Counted from the stretch's first letter, positions 1-6,646 are shown. The stretch: DNA of 7,904 bases from a bacterium (GCA_025774865.1 JALGZO010000761.1:1-7904); one strand, 5' to 3'. The notes: generated by a model not told the origin, from the sequence alone. A program made the numbers and translations.

Positions 1-16
1 GAGCCCGCTGATTCAT
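1..16 (-). CDS. 5' end of a leftward gene, truncated by the window edge
   Basis: Only the first five codons (Met-Asn-Gln-Arg-Ala) lie inside the window, so no product can be named. Three things support a real start. The ATG at 16-14 is preceded on the minus strand by a purine-rich AAGGGAG (29-23) six bases upstream. A sigma70-type promoter with a perfect TTGACA points toward it from 144-116. The rest of 17-299 fits an intergenic control region between divergent genes. The gene would be transcribed away from the helix-turn-helix gene at 300, the usual arrangement for a regulator and its target. Confidence 0.45.
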
Positions 17-78
17 GATCTGCTCCCTTCGAAAGCGCGAGAGGGAGGCCGGCCGCCCAGGGGCAGCGGGCCGACAAT

Positions 79-115
79 CAGCAACAAGCAATGTCAGATT
101 GCTGTTGTCAGCAAT
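79..115. promoter_or_regulatory. Cluster of alternating AGCAAT/ATTGCT elements, probable operator
   Basis: AGCAAT occurs at 87-92, its reverse complement ATTGCT at 98-103, and AGCAAT again at 110-115. A partial copy, CAGCAA, lies at 79-84. Consecutive elements are offset by 11 and 12 bases, about one helical turn. The central element can pair with either neighbour: a 6-bp stem with loop GTCAG (87-103), or a 7-bp stem ATTGCTG/CAGCAAT with loop TTGT (98-115). The cluster begins at the -10 of the leftward promoter and covers its predicted start site, where a repressor would block transcription. Which protein binds is inference; the helix-turn-helix product of the gene at 300 is the obvious candidate. 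Confidence 0.5.
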
Positions 116-144
116 AATATGCCCTCGTGGACGACGGCTGTCAA
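116..144 (-). promoter_or_regulatory. Leftward sigma70-type promoter
   Basis: On the minus strand a perfect -35 hexamer TTGACA (144-139) is followed after 17 bases by CATATT (121-116, four of six matches to TATAAT). TATTAT (119-114, five of six) is an alternative at 19-base spacing. Transcription would start near 109 and give a leader of roughly 90 bases ahead of the ATG at 16. The AT-rich -10 region stands out against very GC-rich surroundings. Confidence 0.6.
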
Positions 145-219
145 CCTGTAGACTGGCTCAATATGCTCAAACACCGGGTTCTGATGGGGGAGGGGGATGG
201 CCATGGTCGGTTCCAGGTT

Positions 220-233
220 CATTGTGGACAATG
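220..233. promoter_or_regulatory. 14-bp palindrome CATTGT-GG-ACAATG
   Basis: A perfect inverted repeat with 6-base arms and a 2-base centre. It lies just upstream of the candidate rightward promoter (-35 at 242) and immediately before TATAGA (235-240), a possible alternative -10. Its position suits an operator for the gene at 300. Its arms share ATTG with the elements at 87-115, but it is not the same repeat. Function is inferred from symmetry and position only. Confidence 0.35.
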
Positions 234-241
234 GTATAGAC

Positions 242-270
242 TTGACGGGCTGTCTCTCGGGACCTACCCT
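242..270 (+). promoter_or_regulatory. Candidate rightward promoter for the helix-turn-helix gene
   Basis: TTGACG (242-247, five of six to consensus) is followed after exactly 17 bases by TACCCT (265-270, three of six). Transcription would begin near 277, just ahead of the GGAGGA ribosome-binding site at 287-292. The -10 is weak. An alternative pair is TTCCAG (211-216) with TATAGA (235-240) at 18-base spacing. Confidence 0.35.
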
Positions 271-299
271 GGCATGGTGACCCAACGGAGGATCCCGGC

Positions 300-2012
300 A
301 TGGCCCACGCCACTCCGAAACGTCTCCCGCGGAGGTACCGGGAGGTCTGGCTCGCGCTGCACGAAGCGGATGAGCGGGCCGCCTCTCGGGCGGAGCTTTG
401 CCGCCGGTTGGGCGTTTCGACCCACACCGTCCAGCGGATTCTCGTGGACGGTGCGGTCCCCGACTTTTCCAAGCGGCAGAGTACACGCCTCACCCGATCC
501 TGGGCCCGCACTCTGACGCGTCTGGCGTATCACCTCGAGCATGACCCGCGGGATTGGATCGAGCGGGTGGGAATCCGTTGGGACGAGGGTGTACGACGCG
601 CGTCGGAATCTGCCGTCGGGCCACGACGCCAAGGTGGGGAGCCGGCTCGTTCGACCACGGGCGCCGGCGTCGAAACACTCGGGAGAATCCGATCCCGGGC
701 GGCGAGAGGGGATCCAGATCCCGTCGAGGTCGGTTTCGTGGACCTTCGGCCCTTCGTGGATCCGCTTCCGACGGCTGACTCGTTCTTCGAGGCCTACGCG
801 CACCGGCTCGTGGGGTCGCTCGAACCCAGCTGGGGGATCCGAACGCGGAAGGGGGCTGCCGCCGACCTCGTCGATGCGCTCACGGCCGAGAGCCCCGAGC
901 TTTCTCTTGCGCTCGGACTCTTCGAGACAGGCTACTTGAGGAACCGCGGCCTCGCGTTCCTTCCGCTTCCGGGCTGGCGCCTGGGGTTCTCGGCGGTCTG
1001 GGTCGCGGGAGAATCGCGCTCCTCATCGGTGACCTGGGGCGAAATCGCGTCCCCCGATCCCCGGGGGGGATTGCGCTACATGGTCCAGGAATGCGACCCA
1101 GCGTGGTCGCTCGTTCGTAGCCAGTGGGCAGTTCATCCGGAGCGGATTGTCGTCCGGCGGCGCGCAGTGCCGGAGCTCCTGGCCGAGGATCTGAAGCGAC
1201 GGGCGCAGCGACGACCGAACGAGACCACGGCGCTCGTCGCCGACGAGGAGACCTGTCGGCGGGCCTTTGACGAACTCGAGCGCCAAGACGGATTCGGCCG
1301 CCACTTCGAAGCCGTCCGCGTTGCTCCGCCGGCTGCGGAACGCCCTCGGTTCCGGCTCGGCGTGGCGGTGCGCGCCGACTCGACGAGGTGGCTCGAGCTA
1401 TTGCAGCACGCGTGGCGGGAAGAGCTGTTCGGAACGTCGCGGGCCGCCACCGCAGCGCTCTATGCGGATTTGTTGTCGACGACTTCTCGGACGCTGGTGG
1501 CATCGAACGGGCTCCCGGATGAGCTCCCGACGAACGTCCGCCCCGAGCATTTCCCCGAGGCGAATGCCGAGTTCCAGGACGTGTTCGCCCGGCAGCTGAT
1601 CTCGTCCCTCTTGGCGACGCGTGCGCTCGGAGGAGTCTCTAGCGGTGGCGCCACTGACGAAGAGTGGGACTGTATCGTTCGCCTCGCTCGATCGGTCGTC
1701 CCTCCCGAGTGGCGCACGACTCTGGATGAGGTCGCCTGGGTCGCAAAGCTCGAGAGGTCGGGCGGCGCCGCCGACGAGATCCGACCGTTTCACACGTACT
1801 GCCAGTCTTGCTCCGGTTCACTCCGTGAGTACCCTGGTCCCTCGCCGAACTACTGCCGCTTCTGTTCCGATGAGGGGGGAGACCTTCTCCCGCGCGACGA
1901 GGTCCAGCAACTCATCGCGCGTTGGATGACGTTCTGGCAGGAGGGAATCTCCGAGGAAGAAGCGCTCGACCGTGCCGCACGTTACATGAGCGCGATGCCG
2001 GCCTGGTCGTGA
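300..2012 (+). CDS. Probable one-component regulator: helix-turn-helix, periplasmic-binding-like sensor, zinc ribbon
   Basis: A 570-residue protein starting at ATG 300, eight bases after GGAGG (287-291). Residues about 29-56 form a helix-turn-helix, with recognition-helix region LGVSTHTVQRILVDG. Residues about 143-400 resemble a type 2 periplasmic-binding fold. The visible cues are FFEAYAHRLVGSL, an ALGLFET segment, a FLPLPGWRLGFSAVWV strand region, and a second-lobe stretch LGVAVRADSTRWLELLQHAW. No signal peptide or membrane segment is visible, so this fold would act in the cytoplasm. The C-terminus has a zinc ribbon, C501-x2-C504 and C519-x2-C522, followed by helices. That tail (YCRFC, then a GISEEEA stretch) resembles the Pfam Putative zinc ribbon family (PF12674). 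The family name of the whole protein is not recognised. A DNA-binding, ligand-sensing regulator is the best inference. It is convergent with the beta-subunit gene, separated by 10 bases. Confidence 0.75.
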   Translation: MAHATPKRLPRRYREVWLALHEADERAASRAELCRRLGVSTHTVQRILVDGAVPDFSKRQSTRLTRSWARTLTRLAYHLEHDPRDWIERVGIRWDEGVRRASESAVGPRRQGGEPARSTTGAGVETLGRIRSRAARGDPDPVEVGFVDLRPFVDPLPTADSFFEAYAHRLVGSLEPSWGIRTRKGAAADLVDALTAESPELSLALGLFETGYLRNRGLAFLPLPGWRLGFSAVWVAGESRSSSVTWGEIASPDPRGGLRYMVQECDPAWSLVRSQWAVHPERIVVRRRAVPELLAEDLKRRAQRRPNETTALVADEETCRRAFDELERQDGFGRHFEAVRVAPPAAERPRFRLGVAVRADSTRWLELLQHAWREELFGTSRAATAALYADLLSTTSRTLVASNGLPDELPTNVRPEHFPEANAEFQDVFARQLISSLLATRALGGVSSGGATDEEWDCIVRLARSVVPPEWRTTLDEVAWVAKLERSGGAADEIRPFHTYCQSCSGSLREYPGPSPNYCRFCSDEGGDLLPRDEVQQLIARWMTFWQEGISEEEALDRAARYMSAMPAWS

Positions 2013-2022
2013 GGGCGGCAGG

Positions 2023-2919
2023 TCAGGTGCCGTGCTCCACGCGGCGCTCCAGCACTTCCCACCGGGCGTCGACGTCGCTCTGAATCCTGGCGATATGCTC
2101 GTCGTCGAGCTGACGAAACCGGCCCTGCTTCCGCAAGTAAGGTTCCACGGGATCACCCGGATGGTCCGCGGTGAAGCGCCACCGCTCCCCGTTCTCCACC
2201 TCCAGGAGCGGGAAGACGCGGTTGCGCACCGCCATGCGGGCCAGCTGGATCGAATCCTCGTCGGCGCTCTTCCAACCCGGCGGACAAGGGGACAGGATCT
2301 GGATGAACCGGGTACCGTGGATGCTCTTGGCCTTCGTGACCTTCTTCACGAGATCATCGGGATACGCGACGGAGGCGGTGGCGGCGTAGGGGATCCGGTG
2401 GGCGGCCAGGATAGCGATCATGTCCTTCTTCGGCCGGGTCTCGGGGCTCTCCGCCGGAGTCGTCGTGGTCCAGGCCCCCCACGGTGTGGAGGATGAGCGC
2501 TGGACCCCGGTGTTCATGTACGCCTCGTTGTCGTAGCAGAAGTAGATGATGTTCTCGTTTCTCTCGGCGGCGCCGCTGAGCGCCTGAATCCCGATGTCGA
2601 AGGTGCCGCCGTCCCCGGCCCAAGCCATGACGGTGGTGCTCGTCTGGCCGCGCACATCGAGGGCCGCCCGGATGCCGGACGCCGCCGCGGCCCCCGTTTC
2701 GAACGCCGTATGGAAGAGCGGAACCTTGAGCGACGACTGGGGAAACGGCCCGGCGATGATCGACCAGCAACAAGCGGGGAGAGTGACGATGGTGTCGGGG
2801 CCGAGGGCCTTGAGCACCAGGTTCATGGCGATGGGGGCACCGCAGCCCGGACAGGCGAGATGCCCGGAGGCGAGAAACTCTTCCCGGGGGATCCGTTCCT
2901 TGAGGTCGATCTGAGTCAT
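2023..2919 (-). CDS. porB: 2-oxoacid (pyruvate-type):acceptor oxidoreductase, beta subunit
   Basis: This 298-residue protein is the thiamine-diphosphate-binding beta subunit of a cytoplasmic 2-oxoacid oxidoreductase. The expected motifs are in order: CPGCG (C23, C26), C50/C51, the diphosphate/Mg motif GDGGT (102-106), DNEAYMNTG (130-138) followed by QRS, and C212 in SPCPPGW. In the family, C23, C26, C51 or C50, and C212 would ligate a [4Fe-4S] cluster. The NEAYMNTG-QRS-TP signature is typical of pyruvate enzymes rather than 2-oxoglutarate enzymes. Length is normal (about 290-330). The start at ATG 2919 overlaps the alpha-subunit stop as ATGA, with GGGAG seven bases upstream. It is the last gene of the operon. 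No terminator is visible in the 10 bases separating it from the convergent gene. Confidence 0.92.
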   Translation of the reverse strand: MTQIDLKERIPREEFLASGHLACPGCGAPIAMNLVLKALGPDTIVTLPACCWSIIAGPFPQSSLKVPLFHTAFETGAAAASGIRAALDVRGQTSTTVMAWAGDGGTFDIGIQALSGAAERNENIIYFCYDNEAYMNTGVQRSSSTPWGAWTTTTPAESPETRPKKDMIAILAAHRIPYAATASVAYPDDLVKKVTKAKSIHGTRFIQILSPCPPGWKSADEDSIQLARMAVRNRVFPLLEVENGERWRFTADHPGDPVEPYLRKQGRFRQLDDEHIARIQSDVDARWEVLERRVEHGT

Positions 2920-4025
2920 GCGTGGACTCCCAGCCAGATATCTTCCTTCTCCGGCGCGCCCGCCGTGCGCGTCTGCTCGACGATGTCGTGGATGAGCTCG
3001 GGAGTGACGTCCCGTCCGCCGAGCCCCACCACGTAACCGTAGAGGGCGGGCCTCCTCTCCGGAGCGAGGTCGTAGAGGGCCGAGCGGATCTCTTCCGCGA
3101 AGATGCCCCCATGACCGGGCGAGATGTTCCGGTCGAGGACCGCCACGCGCCGGGCCGGGGCCAAGGCCTCGCGCAGGAGGTCCGTCGGGAACGGACGGAA
3201 CATCTTGACCTTCACGAGCCCGACCGCCTCGCCTCGATCTCTCAAGGTGTTCACGACATAGCGGCTCGTGGAGGTGATCGTGCCTGACGTCACCAGAAGA
3301 ATCTCCGCGTCCTCGGTACGGTAGGTCTCGATCGGTCCGTAGCGACGACCCGTGAGCTGGCCCCACTCCTCGTCCAGCTCGACCATGACGCGGCGCGCTT
3401 CGTCCATGGCGTCCTGCTGGCGTAGCCGGATCTCCATGTACACATCCGGTCGCGTGAGAGCCCCGAACGCAATGGGGTCGTTCACGTCGAGCTTGTGCCG
3501 AGCCTCGCGGCGGGGCAGGAAGCTGTCGACGATCTCCTGGTCGGGGATGTCCACCGGTTCGGACGTATGGGAGAGATAGAACGCGTCGAGCACGAGCATC
3601 ACCGGCAAGTCGACGGCCTCGGCGAGCTTGAACGCCTGCACCGTGGTGTCCAGCACCTCTTGATTCGTCTCGCAGTAGAGCTGGATCCAGCCCGTGTCCC
3701 GCTGAGCGAGAGAATCGTTCTGGTCGGTCCAGATGTTCCAACCCGGCGCCATGGCCCGGTTGATGTCAGCCATGACGACGGGGAGCCTTCCGAGCGAAGC
3801 CCAGTGCAGCAGCTCGTGCATGAGCGCGAGTCCTTGCGAAGACGTGGCCGTGAACGTCCGCGCCCCCGCGGCCAACCGCGCCGCAAGCCGCCCCTTCGCG
3901 CACATCTCGGACAGTTCCTCGACGATCTGGGTCTGGGGGGTGATCGGATACGCGGAGATCACTTCGGCGCGGGCCAGCTGGACGCCCCAGGAGACGGCGT
4001 GGTTTCCGACGATGACCTTCTTCAC
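2916..4025 (-). CDS. porA: 2-oxoacid (pyruvate-type):acceptor oxidoreductase, alpha subunit, with an internal deletion
   Basis: A 369-residue alpha subunit. The start is GTG 4025, overlapping the upstream stop as GTGA, with GGGAGGG (4035-4029) just ahead. Family motifs are clear: AYPITPQT (25-32), FTATSSQGLALMHE (58-71), RLPVVMA (80-86), QRDTGWIQ (108-115), a DAFYLSHT segment near 147-154, KMFRPFP (274-280), and GLGGRDVTPE (334-343). Known homologues such as those of Pyrococcus and Thermotoga have about 43 residues between PITPQT and TATS, including the ESEHSA motif; here there are 26. About 17 residues are therefore absent around residues 45-56, and with them the glutamate that corresponds to the thiamine-activating Glu64 of Desulfovibrio africanus PFOR. 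The reading frame is intact. The enzyme may be impaired, catalytically altered, or the gap may be an assembly error. Confidence 0.88.
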   Translation of the reverse strand: MKKVIVGNHAVSWGVQLARAEVISAYPITPQTQIVEELSEMCAKGRLAARLAAGARTFTATSSQGLALMHELLHWASLGRLPVVMADINRAMAPGWNIWTDQNDSLAQRDTGWIQLYCETNQEVLDTTVQAFKLAEAVDLPVMLVLDAFYLSHTSEPVDIPDQEIVDSFLPRREARHKLDVNDPIAFGALTRPDVYMEIRLRQQDAMDEARRVMVELDEEWGQLTGRRYGPIETYRTEDAEILLVTSGTITSTSRYVVNTLRDRGEAVGLVKVKMFRPFPTDLLREALAPARRVAVLDRNISPGHGGIFAEEIRSALYDLAPERRPALYGYVVGLGGRDVTPELIHDIVEQTRTAGAPEKEDIWLGVHA

Positions 4026-5764
4026 AGTCCCTCCCGGGTCATTGCCATCGCACCCCGTGGGCACTCCGCATTGCACAGGCCGCACCCCTTGCAGTAGTCG
4101 TAGTCGATATCGAATCCCGAACCGTCTTCCCGACGGGAGATGGCCATGTCGGGGCAGAAGATCAGGCAGATCTCGCACTGGTTGCACACCGCGCAATTGA
4201 AGCAGCGACGCGCTTCGTCGAGGGCGTCCTGGTGAGAGAGTCCTTCGTTGACCTCGGCGAAGCTCGCACGGCTGCGGTCCGCGGAGAGAGAGCGGTCCGC
4301 ATGTTTCGGAATCCGGACGAAGTGGTCCAGGTTGAGGTCCTCGAGCGGCACGACTTCGTTGACGGAATTGTTGCGGTGAATCGGGTCGTCCCCGCGCCAC
4401 CGAGTGACACTGACGTTGCCCCGTGGCCCCAGGCGTAGGAGGGAGGGGTCGGCGCCGTTGGACTCCCCACGCCTCCTGCAGAGGAACATGTCGATTCCGA
4501 CGGCGGCCCGCTTGCCCGACCCTAACGCGTCGGCGATCGTATGGGGTTGCTCGACGATGTCGCCACCGGCAAAGAACCCGGGGCGTCGGGATTGGCCGAA
4601 GTCGTCCACGCGCACGGTCCAGTCGTCGTGGTCGACTTCCGGCGGAAACGTCCCGAACTGCGGTCCTTCGCCAATGGCGGTGAGCACGGTGTCGGCCGGG
4701 ACGAAGAACTCGCTTCCCTCGATCGGAACGGGCCGCCTCCTTCCGGAGGCATCGGGTTCGCCCAGACGCATCCTGATACAGTCGAGACCGGTGAGGCGGC
4801 CCTCTTCGGAGCGAACTGCAACCGGGGTGGCGAGGAACTCGAATTTGACGCCCTCGCGTTCCGCCTCGGCGACTTCCTCGTCGTTGGCCGGCATCTCGAT
4901 CCGGCTGCGTCGATAGAGAACGAGTGTCTCGGCACCGAGGCGGAGGCTCGACCGCGCACAGTCCATCGCCGTGTTGCCGCCTCCGACGACGACGACTCGT
5001 GCTCCGATTTCAGGCCGACTGCCGGAGTTCACTTCGCGGAGAAACGAGAGACCGGGGCGCAGGCCGTCCACGTCCTCGCCCTCGATTCGCAGGCCGAGGC
5101 TTCGGTGGACGCCGGTCGCGACGAACACTGCATCGAACCGATCGAGCTCGCTCCACGGAATGTCGGTTCCCACGCGAACGCCGCAGCGGAACACCACGCC
5201 GACGATTCGGATTCGTTCGATCTCGCGCGCCAAGACTTCCTTCGGCAGGCGATAGTCGGGGATGCCCAAGCGAAGCACGCCGCCCGGCTCGGGCGCAGCT
5301 TCGAACACGGTCACCCCGTAGCCCAACCGGGCGAGGTGGTAGGCGCAAGCCAGCCCGGCGGGACCGGAACCGATCACCGCGACCGTTTCCGGACGCGTAC
5401 GGGGCACGCGTCCCGGCCAACCCGCTGGCGCCAGATCCCCCAGCATCCGCTCGACCGCGTGGATCGCGACCGCGCCGTCGAACGACGCCCGGTGGCAGGC
5501 CCCTTCGCACGGGTGATAGCAGACGCGTCCGGTGGTGGCGGGCATGGGGTTCTCGCGGAGGACGAGATCGACGGCTTCATCGACCCGACCTTCGCGCAGA
5601 AGATTCATGTACCCCTCGATGTCGATTCCGACGGGGCAGCCTTCGGCACAGGGAGAAACGCGGTCGCGGTACATCGGGCGGATGTACTTCCACGAACCGG
5701 TCTTGTTGACGCGCGTGCTCAGACCTCCCGCCGCCATGGGGGGAGTCGGACGTGGGTCAGACAT
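4022..5764 (-). CDS. GltD-like FAD/NAD(P) oxidoreductase fused to a 2x[4Fe-4S] ferredoxin
   Basis: A 580-residue protein that probably links the oxidoreductase core to NAD(P). Residues about 35-110 form the GltD/DPD-type N-terminal iron-sulfur domain (C39, C43, C82, C86, C90). An FAD-binding GSGPAG lies at 132-137, an NAD(P)-binding GGGNTA at 261-266, YRRSR at 284-288 (suggesting NADPH, as in glutamate synthase small subunit), and the flavoprotein AGGD motif at 399-402. The C-terminus carries two ferredoxin motifs: C527-x2-C530-x2-C533-x3-C537-P and C558-x2-C561-x2-C564-x3-C568-P, with extra cysteines C521 and C524. It appears to merge the delta (ferredoxin) role with a PadH-like electron-transfer role. 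The ATG at 5764 was chosen because it has GAGGAG seven bases upstream and overlaps the gamma stop as ATGTCTGA. The frame is open further upstream, to 5983, only by reading through the gamma gene. Confidence 0.88.
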   Translation of the reverse strand: MSDPRPTPPMAAGGLSTRVNKTGSWKYIRPMYRDRVSPCAEGCPVGIDIEGYMNLLREGRVDEAVDLVLRENPMPATTGRVCYHPCEGACHRASFDGAVAIHAVERMLGDLAPAGWPGRVPRTRPETVAVIGSGPAGLACAYHLARLGYGVTVFEAAPEPGGVLRLGIPDYRLPKEVLAREIERIRIVGVVFRCGVRVGTDIPWSELDRFDAVFVATGVHRSLGLRIEGEDVDGLRPGLSFLREVNSGSRPEIGARVVVVGGGNTAMDCARSSLRLGAETLVLYRRSRIEMPANDEEVAEAEREGVKFEFLATPVAVRSEEGRLTGLDCIRMRLGEPDASGRRRPVPIEGSEFFVPADTVLTAIGEGPQFGTFPPEVDHDDWTVRVDDFGQSRRPGFFAGGDIVEQPHTIADALGSGKRAAVGIDMFLCRRRGESNGADPSLLRLGPRGNVSVTRWRGDDPIHRNNSVNEVVPLEDLNLDHFVRIPKHADRSLSADRSRASFAEVNEGLSHQDALDEARRCFNCAVCNQCEICLIFCPDMAISRREDGSGFDIDYDYCKGCGLCNAECPRGAMAMTREGL

Positions 5765-6332
5765 GGGCGATCTCCTCACCCGGGGCGCGTCGCACGAGGT
5801 CGGCCGCTTCTTGCGCCGCGCGGATGTTTTCTTCCGGCCGGGGGACATCTTCAGAAATGGCCTCGCAGACGGAATCGAGCCGGACGAGACCGGAGTCCAG
5901 GGCGAAGGCGCCCAGAATGGCGGTGTTGACGATCGGCTGCGTCTTGGAGCCCAGCCCGTGCTCACGCGCGATGGCGTTCGCATCCACCGTGGCGACGCGG
6001 TAACGCGCGGTCAGCCGAGTGTACTCTTGGGGGGACCGTTCCGAGTTGATCAGGATGGACCCGCCTGGCTTCAGGCCCGTCGTCACGTCTACGGCCTCGA
6101 CGAGGGTGGGGTCGAGGACGATGAGGTCGTCGGGGGCCGTAATCTCGCACCGCAGCAGAATGGGGCCGTCGCTCACCCGCAGGAATGCGGTGACCGGGGC
6201 ACCGCGGCGCTCCACCCCGAAGGCGGGAAACGACTGGACGGACTTCCCCTCCCGGAACATGGCGGCGGCCAACAGCTTCGAAGCGACGACCGCCCCTTGT
6301 CCTCCTCGTCCGTGGATCCGAAGCTCTCGCAA
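5757..6332 (-). CDS. porG: 2-oxoacid:acceptor oxidoreductase, gamma subunit
   Basis: A 191-residue gamma subunit, normal in length, and the first gene of the operon. The N-terminal glycine motif GRGGQG (8-13) and the segment [13 protein letters not shown] (35-47) are hallmarks of the family, which helps form the CoA-binding, catalytic side of the enzyme. The start codon is an uncommon TTG (6332-6330). It is supported by AGGAG at 6343-6339, six bases away, and by the [14 protein letters not shown]-terminus, which begins where the family begins. The 3' end overlaps the flavoprotein gene by eight bases (ATGTCTGA), so translation is probably coupled. No good sigma70 promoter was found between 6333 and 6467 on this strand. 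Confidence 0.9.
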   Translation of the reverse strand: MRELRIHGRGGQGAVVASKLLAAAMFREGKSVQSFPAFGVERRGAPVTAFLRVSDGPILLRCEITAPDDLIVLDPTLVEAVDVTTGLKPGGSILINSERSPQEYTRLTARYRVATVDANAIAREHGLGSKTQPIVNTAILGAFALDSGLVRLDSVCEAISEDVPRPEENIRAAQEAADLVRRAPGEEIAHV

Positions 6333-6338
6333 GCGGCT

Positions 6339-6343
6339 CTCCT
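6339..6343 (-). promoter_or_regulatory. Ribosome-binding site that fixes the TTG start of the gamma subunit
   Basis: AGGAG on the minus strand (within GTGAGGAGAG), six bases before the TTG at 6332. No ATG or GTG nearer the family's usual N-terminus competes with it, so it decides the start of the whole operon. Confidence 0.7.
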
Positions 6344-6369
6344 CACGGTACCTTGGGTGGGCGGAGCTG

Positions 6370-6400
6370 GGCTCGGTGCGGGCCGAGCCGGGACCGCACC
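6370..6400. repeat. Overlapping GC-rich inverted repeats in the operon leader region
   Basis: GGCTCGG (6370-6376) pairs perfectly with CCGAGCC (6383-6389) around a 6-base loop. GGTGCGG (6375-6381) pairs with CCGCACC (6394-6400). The two stems overlap, so only one can form at a time. They lie between the start of the oxidoreductase operon and the promoter of the small plus-strand gene. No run of T follows on either strand, so they are not rho-independent terminators. In such GC-rich DNA they could be chance. Confidence 0.3.
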
Positions 6401-6407
6401 GGTAGCC

Positions 6408-6436
6408 TTTACAGCGGCCCGTCGACCCATGATATT
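6408..6436 (+). promoter_or_regulatory. Sigma70-type promoter for the small cysteine-containing gene
   Basis: TTTACA (6408-6413, five of six) is followed after exactly 17 bases by GATATT (6431-6436, four of six). Transcription would start near 6443, leaving a leader of about 25 bases containing the AGGAAAGAGGAG ribosome-binding region before the ATG at 6468. The spacing to the small reading frame is ideal. Confidence 0.5.
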
Positions 6437-6467
6437 GAGGACGGGGGAGTCAGGAAAGAGGAGACTC

Positions 6468-6644
6468 ATGGGAACCATGCCGGATCACGGGACCGGGGCC
6501 CTTTGCCCGGAGGCCCAGGCGGACGGAGTCCCCTGCGAAACGGTGGAAAGCGATTGCTCGACGTGCGAGAGGACCCTCGCCGGACAGGGCGGCACCGGCG
6601 AGACGCGGGCGAGGCCGGACGAACCGCTCCCTCGGCGCGGCTAG
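6468..6644 (+). CDS. Small cysteine-containing protein, 58 residues, not recognised
   Basis: ATG 6468 is preceded by GAGGAG five bases upstream and by a good promoter at 6408-6436. The stop TAG (6642-6644) comes two bases before the end of the convergent lipoprotein gene. Codon third positions are strongly G/C, like the neighbours. The product has four cysteines, C13, C23, C30 and C33 (spacing x9, x6, x2), in the first 34 residues, including CPEAQADGVPC and CSTC. The rest is a charged, glycine- and proline-rich tail. There is no signal peptide or membrane segment. Four clustered cysteines suggest metal binding or redox activity, but no family was recognised. It is divergent from the iron-sulfur oxidoreductase operon; a link to it is speculation. 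Confidence 0.5.
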   Translation: MGTMPDHGTGALCPEAQADGVPCETVESDCSTCERTLAGQGGTGETRARPDEPLPRRG

Positions 6645-6646
6645 CG

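Noticed and set aside
127-516. 129-codon plus-strand frame across the divergent control region
   Set aside because: It overlaps the start of the regulator gene in another frame, has no ribosome-binding site, and crosses the promoters and repeats.
2920-3741. N-terminal extension of the beta subunit to 572 residues
   Set aside because: The extension is a low-complexity out-of-frame reading of the alpha gene. The ATG at 2919 in the ATGA overlap is the real start.
4026-4400. N-terminal extension of the alpha subunit to 494 residues
   Set aside because: It overlaps the ferredoxin part of the flavoprotein in another frame. GTG 4025 has a GGGAGGG site and begins at the family N-terminus.
4541-5929. 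Open frame of 462 codons on the plus strand
   Set aside because: It lies wholly opposite the flavoprotein gene, has no family-like motifs, and is explained by GC-rich codon bias leaving the antisense frame open.
5765-5983. N-terminal extension of the flavoprotein to 653 residues
   Set aside because: The extra 73 residues are arginine- and proline-rich and out of frame over the gamma gene. The ATG at 5764 has a good ribosome-binding site and matches the family start.
5532-6644. Open frame of 370 codons on the plus strand ending at the small gene's stop
   Set aside because: Its first 300 codons are antisense to the gamma and flavoprotein genes. Only the last 58 codons, from ATG 6468, have a promoter and ribosome-binding site.
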